A stretch of 15,523 bases of DNA, taken from the NCBI GenBank assembly GCA_019752975.1, contig JAIELM010000143.1, positions 1 through 15,523 of the forward strand, in the 5' to 3' direction. Within the stretch, counting starts at the first letter, position 1. Each line of letters opens with the position of its first letter. This DNA comes from Undibacterium sp. Its GTDB lineage: Bacteria; Pseudomonadota; Gammaproteobacteria; Burkholderiales; Burkholderiaceae_D. Below are positions 8,372-15,485 of this stretch, one piece after another. The notes beneath the pieces were generated by a model, which did not search any database, was not told where the DNA came from, and worked only from the letters and a program-made list of their open reading frames with translations. The translations under genes and the position numbers were made by a program.

Positions 8372-8561
8372 AAGTAAATGAAGTCAAATCATCGTTTCCA
8401 ATAGAAGGGATTTTTCGCCCTCTTTGCTGCATAGCTTCGCGCAAAAGATATTCTACTTGTGCATTGGCACTACGTAATTCTTGTGCTGCCATACGTTCTA
8501 TCTCGACCCATAACTCTGGGTCTATGCGCAAGGGAAAGGATTTTTTGCCGGGGCTTGCCAT
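8358..8561 (-). CDS. Ribbon-helix-helix (Arc/CopG-like) DNA-binding protein
   Basis: A 67-aa protein with the ribbon-helix-helix pattern: a beta strand KKSFPLRIDPELW (residues 6-18), then two helices, EIERMAAQELRSANAQ and VEYLLREAMQQRGRK. Such proteins bind palindromic DNA as dimers, and homologues are often labelled Arc-like or HicB-like antitoxin component. No toxin gene is adjacent, so an autoregulator role is preferred. The ATG at 8561 is chosen because an AAGGA ribosome binding site lies nine bases before it and homologues start near MASP; an upstream ATG at 8582 would add seven residues but lacks a site. It starts 4 bp after the PH-like gene's stop and is the last gene of the SPFH operon. 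Its likely target is the palindrome at 10258-10273 in the operon promoter. Confidence 0.82.
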   Translation of the reverse strand: MASPGKKSFPLRIDPELWVEIERMAAQELRSANAQVEYLLREAMQQRGRKIPSIGNDDLTSFTSNKK

Positions 8562-8565
8562 GATT

Positions 8566-9036
8566 CTAGATCCTTCCCTCATTTTTCGCGATAAGTTCGG
8601 TCAGTTGCGCACACAACAGAGCTGGGTCGGCACATCCAATGCGCAAGCGAATGCCGTCGCGCAAGAATATTCTCACTGCGCCCGTACCTCTGGCGTTGTA
8701 CAACATACCTTCACGAGTAAGTCGTATGCCTTGACCTTCGGCAGGTAGGCTCTCACACAATTCTACTTGTGCGATTTGTGCAAGTGGCACTTGCCAATTG
8801 CGACGACTGACCACACCAAAACTCCAGCGTAAATTGTGCTCATCCACAGTGATTTTAAGATGCGCAAAAAGACCAAGCACAAGTAAGTTAACCACCGCCA
8901 TCAGCGCCACTGAAAACATCATTGCATGCAGCGCTTGTGCTCTGGTATCAAACAATACTATGCCTAAGCTGAGTAAAGGAAGCATGACCCAAGCTTTGAT
9001 CACCAGTTGCCGCGATTGATAAATAATTTTTGCCAT
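8566..9036 (-). CDS. Two-TM membrane protein with a PH-like cytoplasmic domain
   Basis: A 156-aa protein with two hydrophobic segments, about residues 11-29 and 36-60, followed by a soluble domain of about 95 residues. The latter opens with KITVDEHNLRWSFGVVSRRNW and contains PLAQIAQVEL and IFLRDGIRLRIGCADP. That order of strands (core-facing hydrophobics, a basic turn, then 'DG-x-RLRIG') is typical of bacterial PH-like domains behind two helices. No catalytic motif is seen. Its ATG overlaps by one base the stop of the 25-aa peptide gene (TAATG), so the two are probably translationally coupled. The ribbon-helix-helix gene follows after 4 bp. The context suggests a membrane-associated partner of the SPFH protein, which is inference. 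Confidence 0.75.
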   Translation of the reverse strand: MAKIIYQSRQLVIKAWVMLPLLSLGIVLFDTRAQALHAMMFSVALMAVVNLLVLGLFAHLKITVDEHNLRWSFGVVSRRNWQVPLAQIAQVELCESLPAEGQGIRLTREGMLYNARGTGAVRIFLRDGIRLRIGCADPALLCAQLTELIAKNEGRI

Positions 9037-9113
9037 TATCGATTACCGACCTTATGTTTTTTTGCCCTAGCGCTGACGATTGCGATGCAAATAATGATGA
9101 AGACTACGCTCAT
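9036..9113 (-). CDS. 25-aa hydrophobic membrane peptide
   Basis: A very short gene easily missed by gene finders. From the ATG at 9113 it encodes MSVVFIIICIAIVSAR followed by AKKHKVGNR: one hydrophobic helix of about 14 residues, then a basic tail, as in single-pass peptides with a cytoplasmic C-terminus. Three things support it. A near-ideal AGGAGA ribosome binding site (complement of 9119-9124) lies five bases before the ATG. The stop TAA overlaps the ATG of the PH-like protein by one base. It sits inside the SPFH operon. Helix length is short for a full membrane crossing. The alternative is that this is only a translational leader for the PH-like gene. No homologue is known to me. Confidence 0.6.
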   Translation of the reverse strand: MSVVFIIICIAIVSARAKKHKVGNR

Positions 9114-9142
9114 GTTACTCTCCTGAATTACTGAGTTAATTA

Positions 9143-9276
9143 TTAGGGTTACGCAAAATTACGCTACCTAGTGCCTGCCCTCGAACGCTTGAATCGGGGG
9201 CGCGAAGACTAAGGCAGTACGTTAGTACGACGAGGCGAATGCAACAACGGCAGCGTCTGTTTTGCGTAAGTCTTAA
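9143..9276. repeat. Palindromic MITE-like repeat, copy 1
   Basis: A 134-bp element with inverted ends: TTAGGGTTACGCAAAA on the left and TTTTGCGTAAGTCTTAA on the right, with inner arms ACGCTACC / GGCAGCGT also pairing. It contains the block AAGGCAGTAC-G-TTAGTAC shared with copy 2. The trinucleotide TTA flanks both ends (9140-9142 and 9277-9279), a likely target duplication; the same flanks can also be read as an imperfect 9-bp repeat, TAATTATTA / TAATTATAT. It encodes no transposase. It lies between the SPFH gene and the 25-aa peptide gene, and the SPFH stop codon falls inside its right end. Confidence 0.75.
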
Positions 9277-10217
9277 TTATATAAAGTACCCGTATTAATG
9301 ATAGGCTGGGTCTCTTTATCCGAACACAGTACCACCAATAAATTACTGACCATCGCGGCTTTTCTTTCATCGTCTAATTCGACAATTTTGCGCTCAGATA
9401 AACCCCGCAAAGCTTCTTCCACCATCGATACGGCACCATGCACAATTTTCTTACGGGCGCTAATAATCGCTTCGGCTTGTTGGCGACGCAACATGACTTG
9501 CGCAATTTCTTGGGCATAGGCTAAATGCGTCAATTTGGCGTCTTCCACATCAATCCCGGCGGCCACAAAGCGCTGATGTAATTCTGCTCGCATGGCGTCG
9601 GCAACGATATCCATTCCGGCACGTAACGTAGTTTCACCAACCGCCAAATCCTCGCCATCGTCATAGGCGTATTGCGACGCTAAATGGCGCAAAGCGGCTT
9701 CCGCTTGCACGTTCACGAAGCGCTCAAAATCATCAACGTTATAAATCGCTAGTGCGGTTTCTTCTACTCGCCAAATAATCGCTGCACCAATTTCCACGGG
9801 ATTACCGCGTTTATCATTGACCTTTAAAGAAGGTGTATTCAAGGTACGAGCACGTAGGCTGATTTTTCGTTTATTGAGCAATGGATTTGCCCAACGCAAC
9901 CCCTCACTGCGATCGGTACCAGTGTACTTGCCAAACAAAGAAAGCAAAGCCGCTTCGTTAGGTTGCAGCATATACAGCCCGGTGAAAATAAATATTCCCA
10001 ATACCAGCACCAGCAATCGAGAGGCGACACTCAATAATTCTGGCTGCCCCCCGGAAGTCATGAGACTGATAAAGGCATAAGCACCACCGATGATCATGAG
10101 CAATCCCAATACAATCATCGCGTAACCGTCCATAGATCGATAATGTGTCTCGCGCCTTGGCGTTTTTTTACCATCCTGCTTAACTGCAACATCACCATCA
10201 GAATTAACTTGTTTCAT
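9273..10217 (-). CDS. SPFH/stomatin-prohibitin-like membrane protein
   Basis: A 314-aa SPFH (band 7) family protein. Residues 1-30 are polar and charged, two membrane helices follow (about 32-53 and 62-84), and the SPFH domain begins at MLQPNEAALLSLFGKYTGT (about 83), with EGLRWANPLLNKR and NPVEIGAAIIWRV as typical strands. A helical region with RRQQAEAIISARKKIVHGAV (about 245-265) fits the oligomerising helix. Such proteins form ring-like membrane scaffolds and often modulate proteases or membrane domains. The start at 10217 has a GGAG ribosome binding site; the ATG at 10229 would add four residues and lacks one. It is first in an operon with the 25-aa peptide, the PH-like protein and the ribbon-helix-helix protein. 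The TAA stop lies within a palindromic repeat inserted directly after the gene. Confidence 0.88.
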   Translation of the reverse strand: MKQVNSDGDVAVKQDGKKTPRRETHYRSMDGYAMIVLGLLMIIGGAYAFISLMTSGGQPELLSVASRLLVLVLGIFIFTGLYMLQPNEAALLSLFGKYTGTDRSEGLRWANPLLNKRKISLRARTLNTPSLKVNDKRGNPVEIGAAIIWRVEETALAIYNVDDFERFVNVQAEAALRHLASQYAYDDGEDLAVGETTLRAGMDIVADAMRAELHQRFVAAGIDVEDAKLTHLAYAQEIAQVMLRRQQAEAIISARKKIVHGAVSMVEEALRGLSERKIVELDDERKAAMVSNLLVVLCSDKETQPIINTGTLYN

Positions 10218-10257
10218 GCTTATCTCCATAAAAAGTTCACATCAACACACTGAAATC

Positions 10258-10273
10258 AAAGTGATATCACTTT
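10258..10273. promoter_or_regulatory. Perfect 16-bp palindromic operator
   Basis: AAAGTGATATCACTTT reads the same on both strands. It overlaps the -10 box of the SPFH operon promoter by five bases and covers the expected start of transcription, so a bound protein would block polymerase. A third half-site, ATCACT at 10277-10282, repeats the half-site at 10266-10271 exactly 11 bp (one helical turn) away, inside the promoter spacer. The ribbon-helix-helix protein encoded at the end of the same operon is the natural candidate binder. Confidence 0.7.
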
Positions 10274-10297
10274 AGGATCACTCAGATGCTTTGTCAA
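10269..10297 (-). promoter_or_regulatory. Sigma70-type promoter of the SPFH operon
   Basis: On the minus strand a perfect -35 TTGACA (complement of 10292-10297) is followed by a 17-bp spacer and the -10 box TAAAGT (complement of 10269-10274). This is the strongest promoter match seen in the window. It leaves a leader of about 45 nt before the SPFH start at 10217. Confidence 0.8.
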
Positions 10298-10370
10298 GTG
10301 TTTTTTCTGCCGAAATAGAAAACGAGGCTTTCCAGATACCTTCATAAAATTTTACCATTGTCGATAAACC

Positions 10371-10487
10371 TTAGGACTTACGCAAAATTGCGCTGGCTAG
10401 ACGCAGAGCCGAAGGCAGTACTTTAGTACCTTAGCTTAGCAAACGGCGATAGTAACAACGCCAGCGTCTGTTTTGCGTAAGTCCTAA
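10371..10487. repeat. Palindromic MITE-like repeat, copy 2
   Basis: A 117-bp element with near-perfect inverted ends: TTAGGACTTACGCAAAA left, TTTTGCGTAAGTCCTAA right (17 bp identical), then GCGCTGGC / GCCAGCGT after a short mismatch. The centre holds a small hairpin, AGTACTTTAGTACC. ACC flanks both ends (10368-10370, 10488-10490); with the adjoining terminal bases this makes a perfect 9-bp direct repeat TAAACCTTA (10365-10373 and 10485-10493). It lies between the divergent SPFH operon promoter and the MATE gene. No coding capacity. Confidence 0.8.
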
Positions 10488-10546
10488 ACCTTAAGTGCTG
10501 GCGATCAGGTAAGATGCGCCTAGTGTAAAAATTCTCTTCTCCTGCA

Positions 10547-11927
10547 ATGAAAACTAAAATTCGTACCGAAGTCGCCAAGCTCTGGTATATCGCTTGGCCC
10601 GTCCTTATCGGGCAACTCGCCACGGTCGGCATGTCTGTTGCCGATGTGGTGATGACCGGGCACTATAGTGCACAGGATCTGGCCACCGTCGCCTTAGGCA
10701 CCTCCTTGTGGGCGATCGTATTGGTCACGGTAATGGGCATCATGATTGCTGTCAATGCCGTGGTAGCTCATGAAGTTGGGGCAGAGGCTTTTGATAAAAT
10801 CCCGCACATCGTGCGTCAAGCGATGTGGATGGCCTTTGGTGTGGGCTTAGTCGCTTGCCTACTCCTGAATCTTTCCACGATAGTGTTTGATTATTTGCAG
10901 CTAGAACCACTTATCCAAAATAAAGCCACTGAGTTTGTCCGTGTGATTAGCATAGGCATGCCTGCTTTCGCCATGTATCGGGCGCTGTATAGTTACACTA
11001 CAAGTCTTAGCCATACCAAACCGGTGATGGTGATTGCCATTATTGGCTTGATCTTTAATATCGTCGTCAATTACCTTTTCATTTACGGTAAATTCGGTTT
11101 TCCACAACTAGGCTCAACTGGCTGTGCGCTAGCGACTGGACTTGGTATGTGGCTGATGTTAGGGCTTATGATTTGGTGGACTCATCACGCACCGGAATAC
11201 CACCAAACATTTCCCTTCACCCATAGAGAAGGACCAAAGTGGACGGAAATTCGTTCGATGCTGCGCATAGGCCTACCGATTGGAGTGACCTATTTTGCCG
11301 AAGTCTCGGCCTTTTGCGCAGTCGGATTATTAGTGGCGCGCTTTGGAGTAGTAGCGATCTCTGCCAATCAAATTGCCCTCAATTTTTCTTCGCTTTTATT
11401 CATGGTTCCCATGAGTTTAGGAATCGCTTTAACTACCCGAGTAGGACAAACTTTGGGCGAGCAAGATTTAGTACATGCACGCTTTGTGTCTTGGGTGGGG
11501 GTAGGTGTTTCCTTGTTCTTCGCAATTTTTTCAGCGATTTTATTGGCGCTCTCGCGCTATGTTGTAGCTGAGGCTTACCTCGGATACTGCGGTGCAAGTG
11601 GTGGCAGCCAATCTCCTCCTGTTAGCGGCAATATTCCAATTGCCCGATGCGGCGCAAGTGACGCTCTCCTGCGCACTACGCGGCTATAAAATGACCCGAG
11701 TACCGATGTTCATCCATATTATGGCGTTTTACATATTCGCCCTACCAATCGGCATCATTTTAGGGCTGGCTCCAGACTGGGCGCCGTGGCGCCCCGAGCA
11801 TGCCATGGAGGCCACGGGATTTTGGATAGGCTTAGTTTTAGGACTCACCATTGCCGCATTGTTACTCGGTGTATTTTTGCACAGAATGTCCAGCACTCGT
11901 ATCGCCTACGATGCCAAAAGCGCCTAA
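10547..11927 (+). pseudogene. MATE-family multidrug efflux transporter, frameshifted
   Basis: A NorM/MdtK-like sodium- or proton-driven efflux transporter of the inner membrane, now split. The first frame runs from ATG 10547 through about residue 344 (ending VVAEAY) with the MATE opening WPVLIGQLATVGMSVADVV and later QIALNFSSLLFMVPMSLG. After the TAC codon at 11576-11578 it continues as unrelated sequence to a stop at 11689. The natural continuation, TSDTAVQVVAANLLLLAAIF then QLPDAAQVT and ALRGYK, is in the next frame and ends at 11927. Joined, the two parts give about 460 aa, the normal family length. The simplest cause is loss of two bases (AC of an expected TACACC) near 11578. The rest shows no decay, so the event is recent, or a sequencing error. 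The protein as read would lack the last three or so helices. Confidence 0.85.
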
Positions 11928-11928
11928 C

Positions 11929-12040
11929 TAGGACTGACGCAAATGATTCCAACGACCTTGTGATTACTCCAAGTACCTTGGGGTACTTAACACCGCCTAC
12001 GGTCGGCAGGCCGCGTTAGGACGGTTTTACCTAAGTCCTA
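11929..12040. repeat. Palindromic MITE-like repeat, degenerate copy 3
   Basis: A 112-bp stretch that starts TAGGACTGACGCAAA and ends TTTTACCTAAGTCCTA, so its ends pair and resemble copies 1 and 2. Its interior differs but again holds a GTAC-centred hairpin, AAGTACC (11971-11977) / GGTACTT (11982-11988). No matching flanking duplication is visible, so it is probably older. It begins one base after the MATE stop codon and lies 39 bp ahead of ychF. Confidence 0.55.
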
Positions 12041-12079
12041 GTGTAAAATAGCAGCTTATTCTTTTTTTCTGAGCACATT

Positions 12080-13171
12080 ATGAGTCTTCAATGCGGCATC
12101 GTCGGCCTACCCAACGTCGGTAAATCTACTCTATTCAATGCCTTGACCAAAGCAGGCATACCAGCGGAAAACTACCCTTTTTGCACCATAGAACCCAATG
12201 TCGGCGTAGTCGAGGTACCCGATCCGCGTCTAAAACAACTCTCAGAAATCGTCAAACCTGAACGCGTCCAAAACGCCATCGTCGAGTTCGTCGATATCGC
12301 TGGCTTGGTCGCTGGTGCGTCTAAAGGCGAAGGCTTAGGTAATCAATTTCTAGCCCACATCCGCGAAACCGATGCCATCGTCAACGTAGTACGTTGCTTT
12401 GAAGACGACAATGTCATCCACGTCGCTGGCAAGGTCAGCCCACTAGATGATATCGAAGTTATTCAAACTGAGCTCTGCTTAGCCGATATGGGTTCGGTAG
12501 AAAAAGCCATTCATAGAGAAAATAAAAAAGCCCGCTCCGGTGACAAAGACTCTGCCAAATTAGTCGCTATTTTAGAACGCATTATGCCGGCATTAAACGA
12601 TGCCAAACCAGTACGTGCTTTAGGCTTAGACGCAGATGAAATGGCGCTCATTAAACCAATGTGCTTAATCACTGCCAAGCCGGCAATGTATGTTGCCAAC
12701 GTCTCCGACCACGGCTTTACTAACAATCCTTTACTCGATCAATTAAGCGCCTACGCTGCTACGCAAAACGCGCCATTAGTAGCCATTTGCGCCTCGATAG
12801 AATCTGAAATCGCCGACTTAGACGACGCAGACAAAGTCGAATTTTTGGCTGACATGGGCATGCAAGAACCTGGCTTAGACCGCTTAATCCGTGCCGCGTA
12901 TAAACTCCTAGGCCTACAAACTTATTTCACCGCAGGTGTCAAAGAAGTACGCGCTTGGACCATCCACGTAGGCGACACAGCACCACAAGCTGCCGGCGTG
13001 ATCCATACTGACTTCGAACGCGGTTTCATCCGTGCACAAACCATCGCTTTTGATGACTATATCGCCCACAAAGGTGAGCATGGCTCCAAAGAAGCCGGCA
13101 AGATGCGCGCTGAAGGTAAAGAGTATGTTGTGAAAGATGGCGATGTATTGAATTTCTTGTTCAACGTTTAA
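12080..13171 (+). CDS. ychF: Redox-regulated ribosome-associated ATPase YchF (Obg family)
   Basis: A 363-aa translation-factor-related P-loop NTPase, the standard length for YchF/EngD/OLA1. This subfamily prefers ATP to GTP, binds ribosomes and is linked to stress and redox responses. Visible motifs: G1 GLPNVGKST at residues 9-17, [14 protein letters not shown] (switch I region), [20 protein letters not shown] (G3 and following), and [10 protein letters not shown] in place of the NKxD nucleotide-specificity motif, as is normal for YchF. The C-terminal TGS domain runs from about 275 and includes [18 protein letters not shown] and [17 protein letters not shown]. It is followed by a strong terminator. 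No clear ribosome binding site precedes the ATG, but the N-terminus matches the family from residue 1. Confidence 0.97.
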   Translation: MSLQCGIVGLPNVGKSTLFNALTKAGIPAENYPFCTIEPNVGVVEVPDPRLKQLSEIVKPERVQNAIVEFVDIAGLVAGASKGEGLGNQFLAHIRETDAIVNVVRCFEDDNVIHVAGKVSPLDDIEVIQTELCLADMGSVEKAIHRENKKARSGDKDSAKLVAILERIMPALNDAKPVRALGLDADEMALIKPMCLITAKPAMYVANVSDHGFTNNPLLDQLSAYAATQNAPLVAICASIESEIADLDDADKVEFLADMGMQEPGLDRLIRAAYKLLGLQTYFTAGVKEVRAWTIHVGDTAPQAAGVIHTDFERGFIRAQTIAFDDYIAHKGEHGSKEAGKMRAEGKEYVVKDGDVLNFLFNV

Positions 13172-13241
13172 ATTGACAGTCCAGTTTCGGGTGTTTTCAA
13201 GATTCGACCGAAAACATCAAAATTGCACCAAATTGACTATG

Positions 13242-13268
13242 AAAGCCGCTAGAAATAGCGGCTTTTTT
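13242..13268 (+). terminator. Strong rho-independent terminator of ychF
   Basis: AAAGCCGCTA (13242-13251) pairs perfectly with TAGCGGCTTT (13256-13265) around a GAAA tetraloop and is followed by further T residues to 13268. It is about 70 bp past the ychF stop and could act weakly on the opposing receptor gene as well. Confidence 0.92.
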
Positions 13269-13343
13269 GTTCATAGAAAACGCCATCATCAATACGTAAA
13301 TTTTCACTCACTTCATCAAATTTTTACTTGGTAGTGCTCATTG

Positions 13344-15485
13344 TTAGTTGAATTTTTTTACAAAGCCAACATAGACACGGCGCGCAACGAAGTGATCAAA
13401 ACCGTTCTGATGGAAGGTGCTGGTATGGGTTGAATAGTTACGCTTACTACCGTCAAAAATATCGTTAGCGTTTATCGTCAAACTAAGCGTCTTGGAAAAC
13501 TGGCGCCTCCAAGTTAGATTAACATTACTGGTCGCCCCGTATTGACCCAGCGGCGTTATACCTGACGATCGGCCATGCGCGTCGAGCGATATGTCGTCCG
13601 AACCAACACTGTATTTCGCCCTGAGATTCAGATATCCCGAGACGCCAACCTCGTGTCTCAAGCGATCAAGATCTGGCGTATCCAGTGTGACTTGGTAGAC
13701 GCCAAGGTCAATACCTAACTGCAGCGAGGCATCGGGTCTCCAATCAAGAGAACCAGTGGCACCAATCGAACTAGCCTGCCCGCCATTTTGCTTCGAAGTC
13801 ACCAGTACTTGATCGATAAAAGTACGCGCGTCGATCACGGTATCCACGCTGTTACGATAGAACGCTCCCAAGCTCGCATCGATATGCTGCGCATCGAAAT
13901 TTGCGCCGACTTCCCATGAGTTTAGCCGCTGCGGCCGAAGAGCGGGATTGCCTTGGCTTAAATTTTGCGCGTCGATATAAGTACTAAATGGATTGAGGTC
14001 ACGCGAATCCGGCATTTGCAAACTACGGCGATAGTTGAGTGTCAGATCCAACTCATTGCTGTAGGCGTATCGCAGATTAAGACTTGGATTAAGTGCCGTC
14101 CAACGATCTCTGGCTATACCATGAGATACTGGATGCACATCAAGCTCTAGTCGTTCAGCACGTCCTCCAAGCAGAACCTGCCATTTGTCTTCCTTGAGCA
14201 TATAGGTGAGATACGCAGCAGCAATTCTCGTCTCCACAGCATAATTATTGGTCGTCTCTGCGGTTGGAGTTTCAAGGCCAGTTATTGAATCAACGGAGGC
14301 CTGATAATTATAAATATCGTCGGCTTTATCTTGAAAATCCAAACCGAGACCCCACTGACCATGCTCAAATGAACGGGTCCAATCGACGGTAGATTGCTTG
14401 AGATGTCGCGCCGACCGAGTTACGCCGTGACTGTAGTCAGTTGCCAGAATTGGCTGAACAAACACATCGCGATAAGATTTGTCGATGAGTCCGACCGTAT
14501 CGCTATCCTGAACCATGGTTTTGAATGCAGTTCCGTTGCCTTGATGACTGTAACTCAAGGTGGCACTATGATCGGACTGCTCGTTGGGGCCATTAGAGAT
14601 GCGGTGATAAATCCTCTCCGAATTGCCGTTGCGATTCACGTCGAACACGTCAAACCAAGGCCGCGAATAGCGGTCATTATATCGCCCAGACAAACTAACA
14701 CTGTCCGCGTCACTCAAAGAATAATCGATCCCAAGTGAAGCGCTCTCCACGGTTCGGCGAACAAACACTTCCGAGGTCTGGAAGGTTTGTACGGATTGAG
14801 CACTCAAGGGGTTACGCCAATCGACTGCCGACTCCCGAAATTTCAATGTACCATCCCGCCGATACGCTAAGCTCCCGTGCACGCTAATATCTTTTGCGGT
14901 CATGTCCGCCGACGTACCGGCATTCCATAACCCTTGATCTGCAGCGCTGCCCTGAATTTGAGCATGTGCACCAGGCTTGCGGTTGCGCTTCAAGACAATA
15001 TTAAGGATCGCGCCGCCGTTGGCGTTATACGCGGCTGACGGATTGGTCATTACTTCGACACTCGCAATATCGGCACCACTCATAGTTTGTAGCGCCACCG
15101 CCTGGCCTTCACCCGACATCATTGCCGTTGGTTTTCCATCGATCAAAACAGTGACGTTGGTATTACCTTTGACCGCGATTTGTCCATCGGCAGATACCGA
15201 TACTTCAGGGGTAGACTGTAAAACATCTTGCGCGGTGCCATTTGCCGCTCGAGGTGTGTCGGCAATGTTGTAAACTGTCTTATCAATTTTTTTGACAACC
15301 AGCTCCTTCTTAGCTGTCACTGTAACTGTACCTGTAACTGTCGAAATATCTTGAGGCGCGGCGTGGGCGCGCAACGGTAGTGCGGCGAGTTCGAGCAAAA
15401 CCAGAATTCGCATAATCGGAGTTCGTGCGCGATTTCGTGTCAGGCTTGAATATTTTCGTTTTAAAATCAAATGAAACCACCCCAT
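13344..15485 (-). CDS. TonB-dependent outer-membrane receptor
   Basis: An outer-membrane receptor for energy-coupled uptake, 713 aa from the first ATG. A Sec signal peptide, MRILVLLELAALPLRAHA, starts at residue 25 (ATG at 15413, giving 689 aa); this shorter form is an equally good start, since neither ATG has a convincing ribosome binding site. A TonB-box-like GTVTVTA follows, then a plug domain (about residues 65-165) with TAQDVLQSTPEVSVS, VTVLIDGKPT and ASVEVMTNPSAAYNANGG. The rest is a beta-barrel of the 'outer membrane beta-barrel' TonB type, with LNPSLNLRYAYS and LTLNYRRSLQMPD as strands, ending RRVYVGFVKKFN. It is intact. No regulator, TonB/ExbBD or substrate-binding gene is beside it within the window, so the substrate cannot be inferred. 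It converges on ychF. Confidence 0.9.
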   Translation of the reverse strand: MGWFHLILKRKYSSLTRNRARTPIMRILVLLELAALPLRAHAAPQDISTVTGTVTVTAKKELVVKKIDKTVYNIADTPRAANGTAQDVLQSTPEVSVSADGQIAVKGNTNVTVLIDGKPTAMMSGEGQAVALQTMSGADIASVEVMTNPSAAYNANGGAILNIVLKRNRKPGAHAQIQGSAADQGLWNAGTSADMTAKDISVHGSLAYRRDGTLKFRESAVDWRNPLSAQSVQTFQTSEVFVRRTVESASLGIDYSLSDADSVSLSGRYNDRYSRPWFDVFDVNRNGNSERIYHRISNGPNEQSDHSATLSYSHQGNGTAFKTMVQDSDTVGLIDKSYRDVFVQPILATDYSHGVTRSARHLKQSTVDWTRSFEHGQWGLGLDFQDKADDIYNYQASVDSITGLETPTAETTNNYAVETRIAAAYLTYMLKEDKWQVLLGGRAERLELDVHPVSHGIARDRWTALNPSLNLRYAYSNELDLTLNYRRSLQMPDSRDLNPFSTYIDAQNLSQGNPALRPQRLNSWEVGANFDAQHIDASLGAFYRNSVDTVIDARTFIDQVLVTSKQNGGQASSIGATGSLDWRPDASLQLGIDLGVYQVTLDTPDLDRLRHEVGVSGYLNLRAKYSVGSDDISLDAHGRSSGITPLGQYGATSNVNLTWRRQFSKTLSLTINANDIFDGSKRNYSTHTSTFHQNGFDHFVARRVYVGFVKKFN

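Noticed and set aside
8358..9036. Toxin-antitoxin pair formed by the ribbon-helix-helix protein and its upstream neighbour
   Set aside because: The neighbour is a two-TM PH-like protein without toxin motifs, and the gene order and SPFH context fit an autoregulated operon better.
10423..10632. Minus-strand open frame across repeat copy 2 and the MATE start
   Set aside because: It arises from palindromic repeat sequence and the antisense of the MATE gene, with no ribosome binding site or recognisable protein.
11570..11600. Programmed +1 frameshift in the MATE gene
   Set aside because: There is no slippery run, internal ribosome-binding-like stimulator or stop codon at the shift point, and MATE genes are not known to use one. 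A mutation or read error is simpler.
13185..13216. Hairpin TGTTTTC / GAAAACA between ychF and its terminator
   Set aside because: It is a weak A/T-rich stem with competing pairings (TTTCGG / CCGAAA) and no T-run. The strong terminator at 13242-13268 explains the end of ychF.
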